DNA from: VAZQ01 sp036555745
GTDB lineage: Bacteria > Pseudomonadota > Alphaproteobacteria > Rhizobiales > Xanthobacteraceae
Assembly (NCBI GenBank): GCA_036555745.1
Contig: DATBKV010000185.1
Location: 5,438-69,437, forward strand
DNA length: 64,000 nt
Reading direction: 5' to 3'
Shown here: in pieces, positions 15,214 to 22,801 of the stretch
How positions within the stretch are numbered: the first letter of the stretch is position 1
Layout: the number at the start of each line of letters is the position of its first letter
Made by a program: the position numbers and the translations under genes
Notes under the pieces: model-generated
Seen by the model: only the letters and a program-made list of their open reading frames with translations
What the model was told of the DNA's origin: nothing
Databases searched by the model: none

Positions 15214-16389
15214 ATGAAGGACGATATCGTCATCGTCGGCGCGGCGCGCACGCCGGTCGGGGCTTTCAACGGCGCGTTCGCGACGCTGCCGGCCCATGAA
15301 TTGGGGAAGGTCGCCGTTGCGGAGTCGCTCAAGCGCGCCGGGGTCGAGGCGCCGCAGGTCTCCGAGGTCATTTTGGGCCAGATCCTGACCGCGGGAGAGG
15401 GGCAGAACCCCGCCCGCCAAGCCTCGATCGCCGCCGGAATTCCGGTCGAAAGCCCGGCCTGGGGCGTCAACCAGCTGTGCGGCTCGGGGCTGCGCGCGGT
15501 AGCGCTCGGCTATCAGGCCATTCTCAACGGCGATTCCGAAATCGTGGTCGCGGGCGGCCAGGAGTCGATGAGCCAGGCGCCGCACTGCGCACATCTGCGC
15601 AGCGGCGTGAAGATGGGCAACTTCGAGATGGTCGACACGATGATCAAGGATGGCCTCTGGGATGCCTTCAACGGCTATCACATGGGCAACACCGCGGAGA
15701 ACGTCGCCCGGCAGTGGCAGATTACCCGCGCGCAGCAGGACGAGTTCGCGGTCGCGTCACAGAACAAGGCCGAGGCGGCCCAGAAAGCAGGAAAGTTCAA
15801 GGACGAGATCGTGCCGGTGACCGTGAAGACGCGCAAAGGCGACGTGGTCATCGACACCGACGAGCATCCCAAACACGGGACCACGCTCGAGGCGATCGCG
15901 AAATTGCGACCGGCATTCGCCAAGGACGGGACTGTGACCGCCGCCAATGCGTCGGGCATCAATGACGGTGCGGCGGCGGTCGTGCTGATGAAGGCGAGCG
16001 AGGCGGCCAAGCGCGGCAGGACTCCGCTTGCCCGTATCGTCTCGTGGGCGCATGCCGGCGTCGATCCCGCGATCATGGGCACCGGGCCGATCCCGGCCTC
16101 GCGCGCGGCGCTCAAAAAGGCGGGCTGGAGCATCGCCGAGCTCGATCTCATCGAGGCGAATGAGGCGTTTGCCGCCCAAGCCTGCGCCGTCAACAAAGAC
16201 CTCGCCTGGGACACCTCCAAGGTCAATGTCAACGGCGGGGCGATCGCCCTCGGCCATCCGATCGGTGCCTCGGGCGGCCGCGTGCTGGTGACGCTGCTCT
16301 ACGAGATGCAGAAGCGCAACGCGAAGAAGGCGCTCGCCACGCTCTGCATCGGCGGCGGCATGGGCATCGCGATGTGCGTTGAAAGATAA
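15214..16389 (+). CDS. phaA: Acetyl-CoA acetyltransferase (beta-ketothiolase)
   Basis: 391 aa, the usual PhaA length, from the ATG at 15214 with GAGGAG about eight bases upstream. Condenses two acetyl-CoA to acetoacetyl-CoA, the first step of polyhydroxybutyrate synthesis. Acyl-enzyme cysteine in NQLCGSGLRAVALGYQ, the second histidine region NEAFAAQACAVN, ALGHPIGASGGR, and the C-terminal CIGGGMGIAMCVER holding the proton-shuttle cysteine are all present. It lies upstream of phaB, with a strong hairpin in between. No phaC synthase gene is in the window. Confidence 0.97.
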   Translation: MKDDIVIVGAARTPVGAFNGAFATLPAHELGKVAVAESLKRAGVEAPQVSEVILGQILTAGEGQNPARQASIAAGIPVESPAWGVNQLCGSGLRAVALGYQAILNGDSEIVVAGGQESMSQAPHCAHLRSGVKMGNFEMVDTMIKDGLWDAFNGYHMGNTAENVARQWQITRAQQDEFAVASQNKAEAAQKAGKFKDEIVPVTVKTRKGDVVIDTDEHPKHGTTLEAIAKLRPAFAKDGTVTAANASGINDGAAAVVLMKASEAAKRGRTPLARIVSWAHAGVDPAIMGTGPIPASRAALKKAGWSIAELDLIEANEAFAAQACAVNKDLAWDTSKVNVNGGAIALGHPIGASGGRVLVTLLYEMQKRNAKKALATLCIGGGMGIAMCVER

Positions 16390-16459
16390 GACGACGGAAG
16401 ACGAACGGCAGAGCGAGGGCGGGTTCCTGCTCGACGTCTGCCGTCCGTTGTCCCTCGTC
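16390..16459 (+). promoter_or_regulatory. Long stem-loop between phaA and phaB
   Basis: Starts at the base after the phaA stop. The left arm 16390-16412 and right arm 16437-16459 form 20 pairs in 23 positions (three mismatches, one G-T), around a ~24-nt loop. The inner part of the arms (ACGGCAGA with TCTGCCGT) is perfect. No T-run follows, so it is not an ordinary terminator; the phaB ribosome site GGGAGGAG follows at about 16467. It could act as an RNA-stability element that sets the phaA:phaB ratio. Confidence 0.6.
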
Positions 16460-16478
16460 GGTCCAGGGAGGAGCGAGT

Positions 16479-17204
16479 ATGGCACGCGTCGCGTTGGTGA
16501 CGGGCGGAACGCGCGGAATCGGCGAAGCGATATCGAAGGCGCTCAAGGCGGCAGGCTACACGGTCGCCGCCACCTATGGCGGCAACGACGAGGCGGCGCA
16601 GAAGTTCAAGGCGGCAACCGGCATTTCGGTCTACAAGTGGGACGTCTCCTCCTACGAATCCTGCGTCGCCGGCCTCAAACAGGTGGAAGCCGAACTCGGC
16701 CCGGTCGACGTGCTGGTGAACAACGCCGGCATCACCCGCGACACCATGTTCCACCGGATGACGCCCGAGCAGTGGAGCGCGGTCATCAACACCAATTTGA
16801 ATTCACTGTTCAACATGTGCCGGCCGGCGATCGAGGGCATGCGCGGTCGTAAATTCGGTCGCATCATCAATATCTCCTCGATCAATGGCCAAAAGGGACA
16901 GATCGGCCAAGTCAATTATTCGGCCGCCAAGGCGGGCGAGCTCGGCTTCACCAAGGCGTTGGCGCAGGAAAGCGCCAAAAGCGGCATTACCGTGAACGCC
17001 GTCTGCCCCGGATACATCGCGACCGACATGGTGAAGGCGGTTCCCAAAGAGGTGCTGGAGAAAAGCATCTTGCCGTTCATCCCCCTCGGCCGACTGGGGG
17101 AGCCGGAGGAGATCGCGCGTTGCGTCGTCTTCCTCGCCTCGGACGATGCCGGCTTCATCACCGGCTCGACGCTGACGGCAAACGGCGGCCAGTACCTGGC
17201 CTGA
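16479..17204 (+). CDS. phaB: NADPH-dependent acetoacetyl-CoA reductase
   Basis: 241 aa short-chain dehydrogenase. Reduces acetoacetyl-CoA to (R)-3-hydroxybutyryl-CoA for PHB synthesis. Cofactor loop TGGTRGIG (residues ~8-15), NNAGITRD (~86-93), catalytic Ser in INISSINGQ, and the YSAAK pair (Tyr/Lys) are present. The terminal ITGSTLTANGGQYLA is the PhaB-type ending. GGGAGGAGCGAG precedes the ATG. Forms an operon with phaA; converges on the DUF985 gene with nine bases between stops. Confidence 0.96.
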   Translation: MARVALVTGGTRGIGEAISKALKAAGYTVAATYGGNDEAAQKFKAATGISVYKWDVSSYESCVAGLKQVEAELGPVDVLVNNAGITRDTMFHRMTPEQWSAVINTNLNSLFNMCRPAIEGMRGRKFGRIINISSINGQKGQIGQVNYSAAKAGELGFTKALAQESAKSGITVNAVCPGYIATDMVKAVPKEVLEKSILPFIPLGRLGEPEEIARCVVFLASDDAGFITGSTLTANGGQYLA

Positions 17205-17213
17205 GCAAGGCGA

Positions 17214-17654
17214 TCAGATCGACGCGCCCGCCGGCGCCCAGCCCGGCGGCGCGAGCTCGAAGCCGGCGTACTCGAAGCCTGGCGCCACCGTGCAGGTCAC
17301 CAGCGTCCATTCGCCGAGGCTGCGGGCGGCTTGCCAGGCGTGAGCCGGCACGATCGCCTGCGGCCGTTCGCCGGCGAGGAGATCGGGCCCGAGCCGCACG
17401 CGCTCAACCGGGCCCTGCTGCCCGGGCGTGATCGCGAGTTCGATCGGCGCGCCGGCGTGATAGTGCCAACCCTCGACCGCATCGACCTTGTGCCAATGGG
17501 AGCGCTCGCCGTGCGCGAGCAGATAATAGATCGCCGTCGAGGCCGGGCGCACACCGTCCACGGTGCGGGTATCGCGGAAGGTCTGGCGAAAATGTCCGCC
17601 CTCGGGATGCGGCCCGAGACCGAGCAGTCGGATGACCTCGGCGGCTGACAACAT
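17214..17654 (-). CDS. DUF985 cupin protein
   Basis: 146 aa from the ATG at 17654, which has AGGGG eight bases upstream; a GTG at 17714 would add 20 residues. Motifs typical of the family: LLGLGPHPEGGHFRQTFRD, STAIYYLLAHGERSHWHKVD, EGWHYHAGAPIEL, and VPAHAWQAARSLGEWTLVTC, ending in a FELAPPGW tail. It is a single-domain cupin with histidines placed for a metal or sugar-like ligand, but no activity is established that I can name. It follows gloB in the same direction and may be cotranscribed. Confidence 0.83.
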   Translation of the reverse strand: MLSAAEVIRLLGLGPHPEGGHFRQTFRDTRTVDGVRPASTAIYYLLAHGERSHWHKVDAVEGWHYHAGAPIELAITPGQQGPVERVRLGPDLLAGERPQAIVPAHAWQAARSLGEWTLVTCTVAPGFEYAGFELAPPGWAPAGASI

Positions 17655-17768
17655 TTGCGGCCCCTTCAACGGGTGCGCAACCGGATGGTCCTCGAACGTA
17701 TCGAAACGCGACACCCGACGATTTGCGGCAACCGTCGAGGAGCGGGTCGCCGGAACGGCCGCTCGGCG

Positions 17769-18536
17769 TTACGACCTGTTCTTGCGCTCGCGAATCTCGG
17801 CGAACACCCGCCACGGCGGGCTGCCGGCCAGTCCGACCGCGTTTGCCACCTCCGGCACGTCGGCCCGCAGGAATGGGTTTGCCGCTCTTTCTTGCGCCAG
17901 CGTCGACGGAATAGTGGGCTTGCGGCCGGCGACAAGTTTGTCCACCTCGGCCTCGCGCGCGCGCAACGCGGCATTTGCGGGCTCGATGGTCTTGGCGAAG
18001 CGAACGTTGGCTGCGGTATATTCGTGACCGCAATAGATTCGCGTGTCCTCCGGCAGGGCGCGCAGCTTCAGCAACGATCTCCACATCATTTCCGCAGTGC
18101 CCTCGATGACGCGGCCGCAGCCGATGGAGAACAGCGTGTCGCCGACGAAGGCGAGCTTCTCGGCCGGCAAGAAGTAGCTGATATGGCCGGCGGTATGCCC
18201 GGGCGTCTCCAGCACGCGGGCGGCAAGCGAACCGACGCGCACTTCGTCATTCTCGCGCACCGTGGCATCGACCAACGGAATACGCGCGGCTTCGCCGTGC
18301 GGGGCGACGACGCGACAGCGATGGTGCTGTTTGAGCTCAGCGATTCCGCCGGTGTGATCGGCATGATGGTGGGTCACGAGGATGTCGCTGAGCCGCCAGC
18401 CCGTGGCCGCAAGCGCAGCCTGGATGGGGCCGGCCTCCGGCGCATCGATCGCCGCGGTTGCGCCGCTCTCGCTGTCATGCAGCAGCACGCCATAATTGTC
18501 CTTCAGGCAGAGGAAAAGATTGATTTGCGCGGACAT
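17769..18536 (-). CDS. gloB: Hydroxyacylglutathione hydrolase (glyoxalase II)
   Basis: 255 aa. Hydrolyses S-lactoylglutathione to lactate and glutathione in methylglyoxal detoxification. The metallo-beta-lactamase metal site THHHADHTGG is at about residues 54-63, followed by ETPGHTAGHISY and GDTLFSIGCGRV, with the late ligands in IYCGHEYT. The C-terminal helical domain with a KPTIPSTLAQERAANPFLR stretch is the glyoxalase II-specific part that separates it from other lactamase-fold enzymes. Divergent from a methyltransferase gene, a layout I recall from other Rhizobiales. Confidence 0.95.
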   Translation of the reverse strand: MSAQINLFLCLKDNYGVLLHDSESGATAAIDAPEAGPIQAALAATGWRLSDILVTHHHADHTGGIAELKQHHRCRVVAPHGEAARIPLVDATVRENDEVRVGSLAARVLETPGHTAGHISYFLPAEKLAFVGDTLFSIGCGRVIEGTAEMMWRSLLKLRALPEDTRIYCGHEYTAANVRFAKTIEPANAALRAREAEVDKLVAGRKPTIPSTLAQERAANPFLRADVPEVANAVGLAGSPPWRVFAEIRERKNRS

Positions 18537-18573
18537 GTCGATCGCTCTCCGAAACTCGGCCGCCTACTTAGGC

Positions 18574-18658
18574 GCCGGCGGCCCCGACGCGCAAGGTTGG
18601 CGCGGCTTCCGGCGCCGGATTAGCCGCCCATGCAGAAGCCGGCGGCCCCGGAGCGCAA
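18574..18658. repeat. Pair of 21-bp near-identical direct repeats in the gloB / methyltransferase promoter gap
   Basis: Copy one (18574-18594) and copy two (18638-18658) begin with the same GCCGGCGGCCCCG and end CGCAA, differing at two of 21 positions; copies start 64 bp apart. They lie in the 158-bp gap between the divergent gloB and methyltransferase starts. A local duplication or a pair of binding sites are both possible. Confidence 0.6.
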
Positions 18659-18694
18659 AACCACGACAGCGCAAATCCATGATAGCTTGTATGC

Positions 18695-19414
18695 ATGTCC
18701 ATTGACGTCGTCGACCTGCGCAACTTTTACGCCCAGCGGCTGGGCGTGGTGGCGCGTCGTTTCATCGGCCGAGGCATTCGCCGGCGCTTTGCCGATACCC
18801 GCGGCATGAGGGTGCTCGGCGTGGGCTACTCCACGCCCTATCTTGGTCTGTTTCGTGAGGAGGCGGAGCGCTGCCTCGCCTTTATGCCGGCGGTACAGGG
18901 CGTAATGCAGTGGCCGACCAACCGGCCCGGCCTCGCTGCCCTCGTGGACGAGCTCGAGCTGCCGCTACCGGATTCGGCGGTGGATCGGGTGCTGCTGGTG
19001 CACGCGCTCGAAATGGCGCAGGACCCGGTCGCCCTGCTGCGCGAGATATGGCGCGTCCTCGCAGGAGGCGGGCGAGTGCTCATCGTGGTGCCGAACCGGC
19101 GCGGGGTATGGGCGCGCCTGGACACGACTCCCTTCGGCCACGGGCGGCCTTATTCGCGGTCGCAGGTCACGCATCTCTTGCGTGAGGCCTGGTTCACGCC
19201 GACCGGATGGGGCGAAGCTCTCCACGTTCCGCCGGTTCCGCGCGGCTGGTTCCTGCGTTCCGCGGTGGCGTGGGAGCGAGCGGGATCGGCGGTTGCCGCG
19301 CCGTTCGCCGGGGTGCACATCGTCGAGGCGACCAAACAAGTGTATCGGGCCGTTCCGGCCAGACGCGAGCGGGTGAGACTGGTGCCGGCACTCGAGCCAG
19401 CACTGGCGCCCTGA
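18695..19414 (+). CDS. SAM-dependent methyltransferase, class I
   Basis: 239 aa. The Rossmann-fold start MRVLGVGYSTPYLGLF (residues ~37-52) is a variant of the glycine-rich SAM loop. LPLPDSAVDRVLLVHALEMA (~92-111) is the acidic post-II loop, and VLAGGGRVLIVVPNR is strand 5, giving the usual Methyltransf_11 pattern. No signal or membrane segment. Substrate unknown. It diverges from gloB, whose neighbour role in detoxification is not evidence for its own substrate. Confidence 0.8.
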   Translation: MSIDVVDLRNFYAQRLGVVARRFIGRGIRRRFADTRGMRVLGVGYSTPYLGLFREEAERCLAFMPAVQGVMQWPTNRPGLAALVDELELPLPDSAVDRVLLVHALEMAQDPVALLREIWRVLAGGGRVLIVVPNRRGVWARLDTTPFGHGRPYSRSQVTHLLREAWFTPTGWGEALHVPPVPRGWFLRSAVAWERAGSAVAAPFAGVHIVEATKQVYRAVPARRERVRLVPALEPALAP

Positions 19415-19538
19415 CCCAAGCAGCCCCGCCGACGCGGCCAGCCGGCAATACCGGGATGCGCGCAACCGGGAATCTTACCCCGGGTATTGAGCGCGACCGC
19501 GACCGGTTATCTCGGAGACAACGGCCGACCGGCTGCAA

Positions 19539-20207
19539 TCAGTCGCGCGACGCCGGCTCGTCGCCGCCGTCGCCGCCGCCCTGCATGTCGGGCCGCGGGC
19601 CGCGATGGCGGCGTCGGCGCCGATGCAGCGGGAAGCGGTCGGCCTGGTTGTCATGACCGTTCTGAGTCTGCTGCGAGCCGTGATGCTGCGGCTGTTGCCC
19701 GCCGGTGATGAAGGACGGCAGCCGCTCGACATCGCCTTCGGTGGCGGTGCCAGCCTGCGGCCGCGGCTGGTGCGGCTGATGCGTCGGATGCGGGAACGGT
19801 TGCGCATCGCGCGGCATGTAGGGTTGCGGCTCGCGCGTGCCGTAGGGCGCGTCGCCGGCGCCGCTCATGGACGCTTGCCCGTCGTCCTCGTCGAAGGCGT
19901 CTTCGCGCGCACCCGGCACTTCGCCGTCCGGCCGCGAGAAGTGCGGATTGTTTTGCCGGAATTGCTCCTGCGCCGCGGCGATCACACGATAATAGTGCTC
20001 GGCGTGCTGATAGTAATTTTCTGCCGAGATCGGATCACCCGAGGTCTGCGCATCGCGCGCAAGTTGAATATATTTCTCGGCGATATGGGACGGATTGCCG
20101 CGAATCTTCACATCCGGGCCGTTCGACTCATATACGCGCGCCATCGGATTGTGACTCTTGCGATGGTTGTTGCGCCCGCGCATCCGTTTGTTCTGACCGT
20201 TTCTCAT
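19539..20207 (-). CDS. DUF4167 protein
   Basis: 222 aa. The conserved core is N-terminal: basic MRNGQNKRMRGRNNHRK, then ARVYESNGPDVKIRGNPSHI and AEKYIQLARDAQTSGDPISA plus ENYYQHAEHYYRVI (residues ~23-80). The remaining ~140 residues are Gln/Pro/His-rich and end in an RHRGPRP-type basic tail, so they are probably disordered. Strong basic charge suggests an RNA or nucleic-acid partner, but function is unknown. Encoded downstream of prmC in the same direction, as in many Rhizobiales. Confidence 0.88.
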   Translation of the reverse strand: MRNGQNKRMRGRNNHRKSHNPMARVYESNGPDVKIRGNPSHIAEKYIQLARDAQTSGDPISAENYYQHAEHYYRVIAAAQEQFRQNNPHFSRPDGEVPGAREDAFDEDDGQASMSGAGDAPYGTREPQPYMPRDAQPFPHPTHQPHQPRPQAGTATEGDVERLPSFITGGQQPQHHGSQQTQNGHDNQADRFPLHRRRRRHRGPRPDMQGGGDGGDEPASRD

Positions 20208-20662
20208 GGCTTGCCTGTTGCCAACCCCTTCATTGTGGCGGGCCGACGCCGCCGTGCTTCGCCAGTACTACTCCTCACGCGACCGGCGCGGTGGCGTCCG
20301 CGCCTTCGCCTGCTCAAACAAGGGATAGAAATGCGGCGCCTTCGGCCGCCATGTCAGTTTCCGTGCCGCGAAGCAGCAATTCCGCAGCGCGCTGCGGTGT
20401 TGCCCACCACTCCCTCACGGGCATGTCCGCGCCATTCGCGGATCAGCACCAGATCGATGAAACATTCCGTCCCGATTGGGCGACCCATCTGCCGGGTCAT
20501 CCGGCGTCCTTCGTTCGCTTGGTCTGCACCGTCGGCTCTCCGCAGTCCTGCTCGGGGCTCGCTATCGGCGCTCAACAATCTCGGGTCGATTCCGTGGCCG
20601 AAACCTAGTCGGTCTTGACCCACAATCCAAGTGCTTTTTTTCGCACCAGGAATGTGGAGGTC
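20208..20662. other. Intergenic stretch of ~455 bp between prmC and the DUF4167 gene
   Basis: Both flanking genes read leftward. Short open frames exist on both strands but none has a family match I recognise, a good ribosome site or convincing codon use. A short T-rich run near 20635 lies just past the prmC stop. No tRNA or hairpin terminator was seen. It could hold a decayed gene or the promoter of the DUF4167 gene. Confidence 0.5.
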
Positions 20663-21637
20663 TCATGGCGGCAGCCGCATGACCACAGCCCGAACCACAC
20701 CCGATAGATCGTGCTGCTCGGCCACCGGCGCAAGCCCTGCCGCGGCGAAGATGGAGCGTACCGGGCCGTCCTGGCCCCACCCCACCTCCACCACCAGGAC
20801 GCCGTTCGGCGCAAGCAGGCGGCATGCATCCCCCGCAATGGCTCGATATGCCGCAAGGCCGTCGGGCCCGCCGTCGAGCGCGCGTCGGGGATCGAATTCG
20901 CGCACCTCGGCCTGCAAGTCGGCAATGTCGGCCCGCGCCACGTAGGGCGGATTGCAGACCAGCACATCAGCCGGCCCCTTCAGCGCCGTACCATAATCGC
21001 AAGCCACGAACGCAGCGCGCGCGCCAAGGCCGAGCGCGATGGCGTTGGCGCGGGCGCAGGCGAGCGCGCCGGGTGCGATGTCGGTGCCGATACCGTTGGC
21101 CTCGGGCAACTCCGAGAGCAGCGCCAGCAGCAAGGCGCCGCAGCCGGTGCCGAGATCGGCGATGCGCAACGAGACCCGGCCGCGGGCTTGCGCCGCCGCA
21201 AGCGCGGCTTCCACCAGAGTCTCGGTTTCGGGCCGTGGCACCAGGGTCTCGGCATTGAGCCTGAACGACAGCCCCCAGAATTCCTTGCGGCCGAGGATGC
21301 GGGCAACCGGTTCGCGCGCCAGCCGGCGCGTCGCAAGCGCGGCGAGCGCGTGCGCCTCGGCAAGCGTGAGGTGGCGCTCGGGCTGCGCCGCGAGCGCGGC
21401 ATGGTCGAGTCCCAGCGCCTGGCCGGCCAGTATGCGGGCATCGAGCTCGGGCGCATCGAGCTGGCAGCGGCGAAACGCACGCGCGAGATGCCGGCGCGCA
21501 TGCTCGAGCGAGATGCCGCGCAGGTCATCGGTTCGCACCATCGGGCACGCGGGAGCTTGGGCGCTCGCCGTGCGCTCTGCGCGCTGCGATGACACGTCGG
21601 CGGCGGCGGGTTCGCCTTGCGGGCCGTGTGCGCTCAT
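20663..21637 (-). CDS. prmC: Peptide chain release factor N5-glutamine methyltransferase
   Basis: 324 aa from the ATG at 21637 (an in-frame GTG directly before it is also possible and overlaps the prfA stop). Methylates the Gln of the GGQ motif in release factors, using SAM. N-terminal helical domain, then GRKEFWGLSFRLN and LVPRPETETLVEAAL, SAM loop ADLGTGCGALLLAL, and the catalytic NPPYV (residues ~227-231) that holds the Gln side chain. Directly follows prfA, whose product is its substrate, with a few bases of overlap, so the two are translationally coupled. Confidence 0.96.
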   Translation of the reverse strand: MSAHGPQGEPAAADVSSQRAERTASAQAPACPMVRTDDLRGISLEHARRHLARAFRRCQLDAPELDARILAGQALGLDHAALAAQPERHLTLAEAHALAALATRRLAREPVARILGRKEFWGLSFRLNAETLVPRPETETLVEAALAAAQARGRVSLRIADLGTGCGALLLALLSELPEANGIGTDIAPGALACARANAIALGLGARAAFVACDYGTALKGPADVLVCNPPYVARADIADLQAEVREFDPRRALDGGPDGLAAYRAIAGDACRLLAPNGVLVVEVGWGQDGPVRSIFAAAGLAPVAEQHDLSGVVRAVVMRLPP

Positions 21638-22731
21638 CACTGCGGCGCCGCTTCCGCCGCCAGCAATGCCGCCTGGTGCTCGGTGACCAGCGCGTCGATG
21701 ATTTCGCCGAGCGCTTCGCCCTCGATCACCTGCGGCAGCTTGTAAAGCGTGAGATTGATGCGATGGTCGCTGACCCGGCCCTGCGGGAAATTGTAGGTGC
21801 GGATGCGCTCGGAGCGGTCGCCGGAGCCGACCTGTCCGCGGCGCTCGGCGGCGCGCGCCGCGTCCTGCCTCTGGCGCTCGTGATCGTAAAGGCGCGCACG
21901 CAGGACTGCCATCGCCTTGGCGCGATTCCTGTGCTGGGATCGATCCTCCTGCATCATCACCACAATGCCGGTCGGAATGTGAGTGACGCGCACGGCGGAC
22001 TCGGTCTTGTTGACGTGTTGGCCGCCGGCGCCGCCCGAGCGCAGAGTGTCGATCTTGAGGTCGGCGTCGTCGATCTGGACATCGACCTCGGCGGCCTCCG
22101 GCAGCACGGCAACCGTGGCGGTCGAGGTATGAATGCGGCCGGAGGCTTCGGTATCGGGCACGCGCTGCACGCGATGCACGCCGGATTCGAACTTCAGCCT
22201 AGCGAACGCCCCACGGCCGCGAATCTCCGCGACGATCTCCTTGTAGCCTCCCACGCTGCCTTCGCTGGCCGAGATGACCTCGATCTTCCAGCCTTGCTTG
22301 GCCGCATAGCGCTCGTACATGCGGAACAGGTTGCCCGCGAACAGCGCGGCCTCGTCACCGCCGGTTCCGGCGCGGATCTCGAGGATGACGTTGCGCTCGT
22401 CCATCGCGTCCTTGGGCACGAGCGCGAGCTTGATCTTTTGCTCGAGCTCGGTGCGCTGCTGCTCCAGCTGGGCCTTCTCTGATGCCGCCATCGTGCGCAT
22501 CTCGGCGTCGGTGGCGGGATCGGCGATGAGCACATCGAGGCCCGCGAGCTCGGAGACGACGCTGCGATAGCGCTTTGCCGCATCCACCACTGGGCCGAGC
22601 TCGGCCAACTCGCGCGACAGCTTGACATAGGTCTCGGGGGGCAGACCACGCGCGAGCTCGCTTTCGATCGTCCCGTGACGGGTGATGAGCGCGTCGAGTT
22701 TCTGGTCAGGAAGGCTTGCCATGTTGCTCAT
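21637..22731 (-). CDS. prfA: Peptide chain release factor 1
   Basis: 364 aa. Reads UAA and UAG stop codons. The GGQ peptidyl-hydrolysis motif lies in RSGGAGGQHVNKTESAVRVT, and the stop-codon-reading PxT-type tripeptide lies near HRVQRVPDTEASGRIHTST. The C-terminal NFPQGRVSDHRINLTLYKL is characteristic. Start may be the ATG at 22731 or the one nine bases later. In a three-gene run ptsP-prfA-prmC on the minus strand. Confidence 0.97.
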   Translation of the reverse strand: MSNMASLPDQKLDALITRHGTIESELARGLPPETYVKLSRELAELGPVVDAAKRYRSVVSELAGLDVLIADPATDAEMRTMAASEKAQLEQQRTELEQKIKLALVPKDAMDERNVILEIRAGTGGDEAALFAGNLFRMYERYAAKQGWKIEVISASEGSVGGYKEIVAEIRGRGAFARLKFESGVHRVQRVPDTEASGRIHTSTATVAVLPEAAEVDVQIDDADLKIDTLRSGGAGGQHVNKTESAVRVTHIPTGIVVMMQEDRSQHRNRAKAMAVLRARLYDHERQRQDAARAAERRGQVGSGDRSERIRTYNFPQGRVSDHRINLTLYKLPQVIEGEALGEIIDALVTEHQAALLAAEAAPQ

Positions 22732-22801
22732 GCGAAACGCGGCGGCGGTTTCGGAAATGTGACCGCCGCCCGCGACACCAACATAAGATGGGGCGCCGGC
22801 A

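Noticed and set aside
14145..17204. Complete PHB biosynthesis operon
   Set aside because: phaC (synthase) is missing; only phaR, phaA and phaB are present.
20291..20608. Gene in the prmC / DUF4167 gap
   Set aside because: Frames on both strands lack family motifs, ribosome sites and sensible composition.
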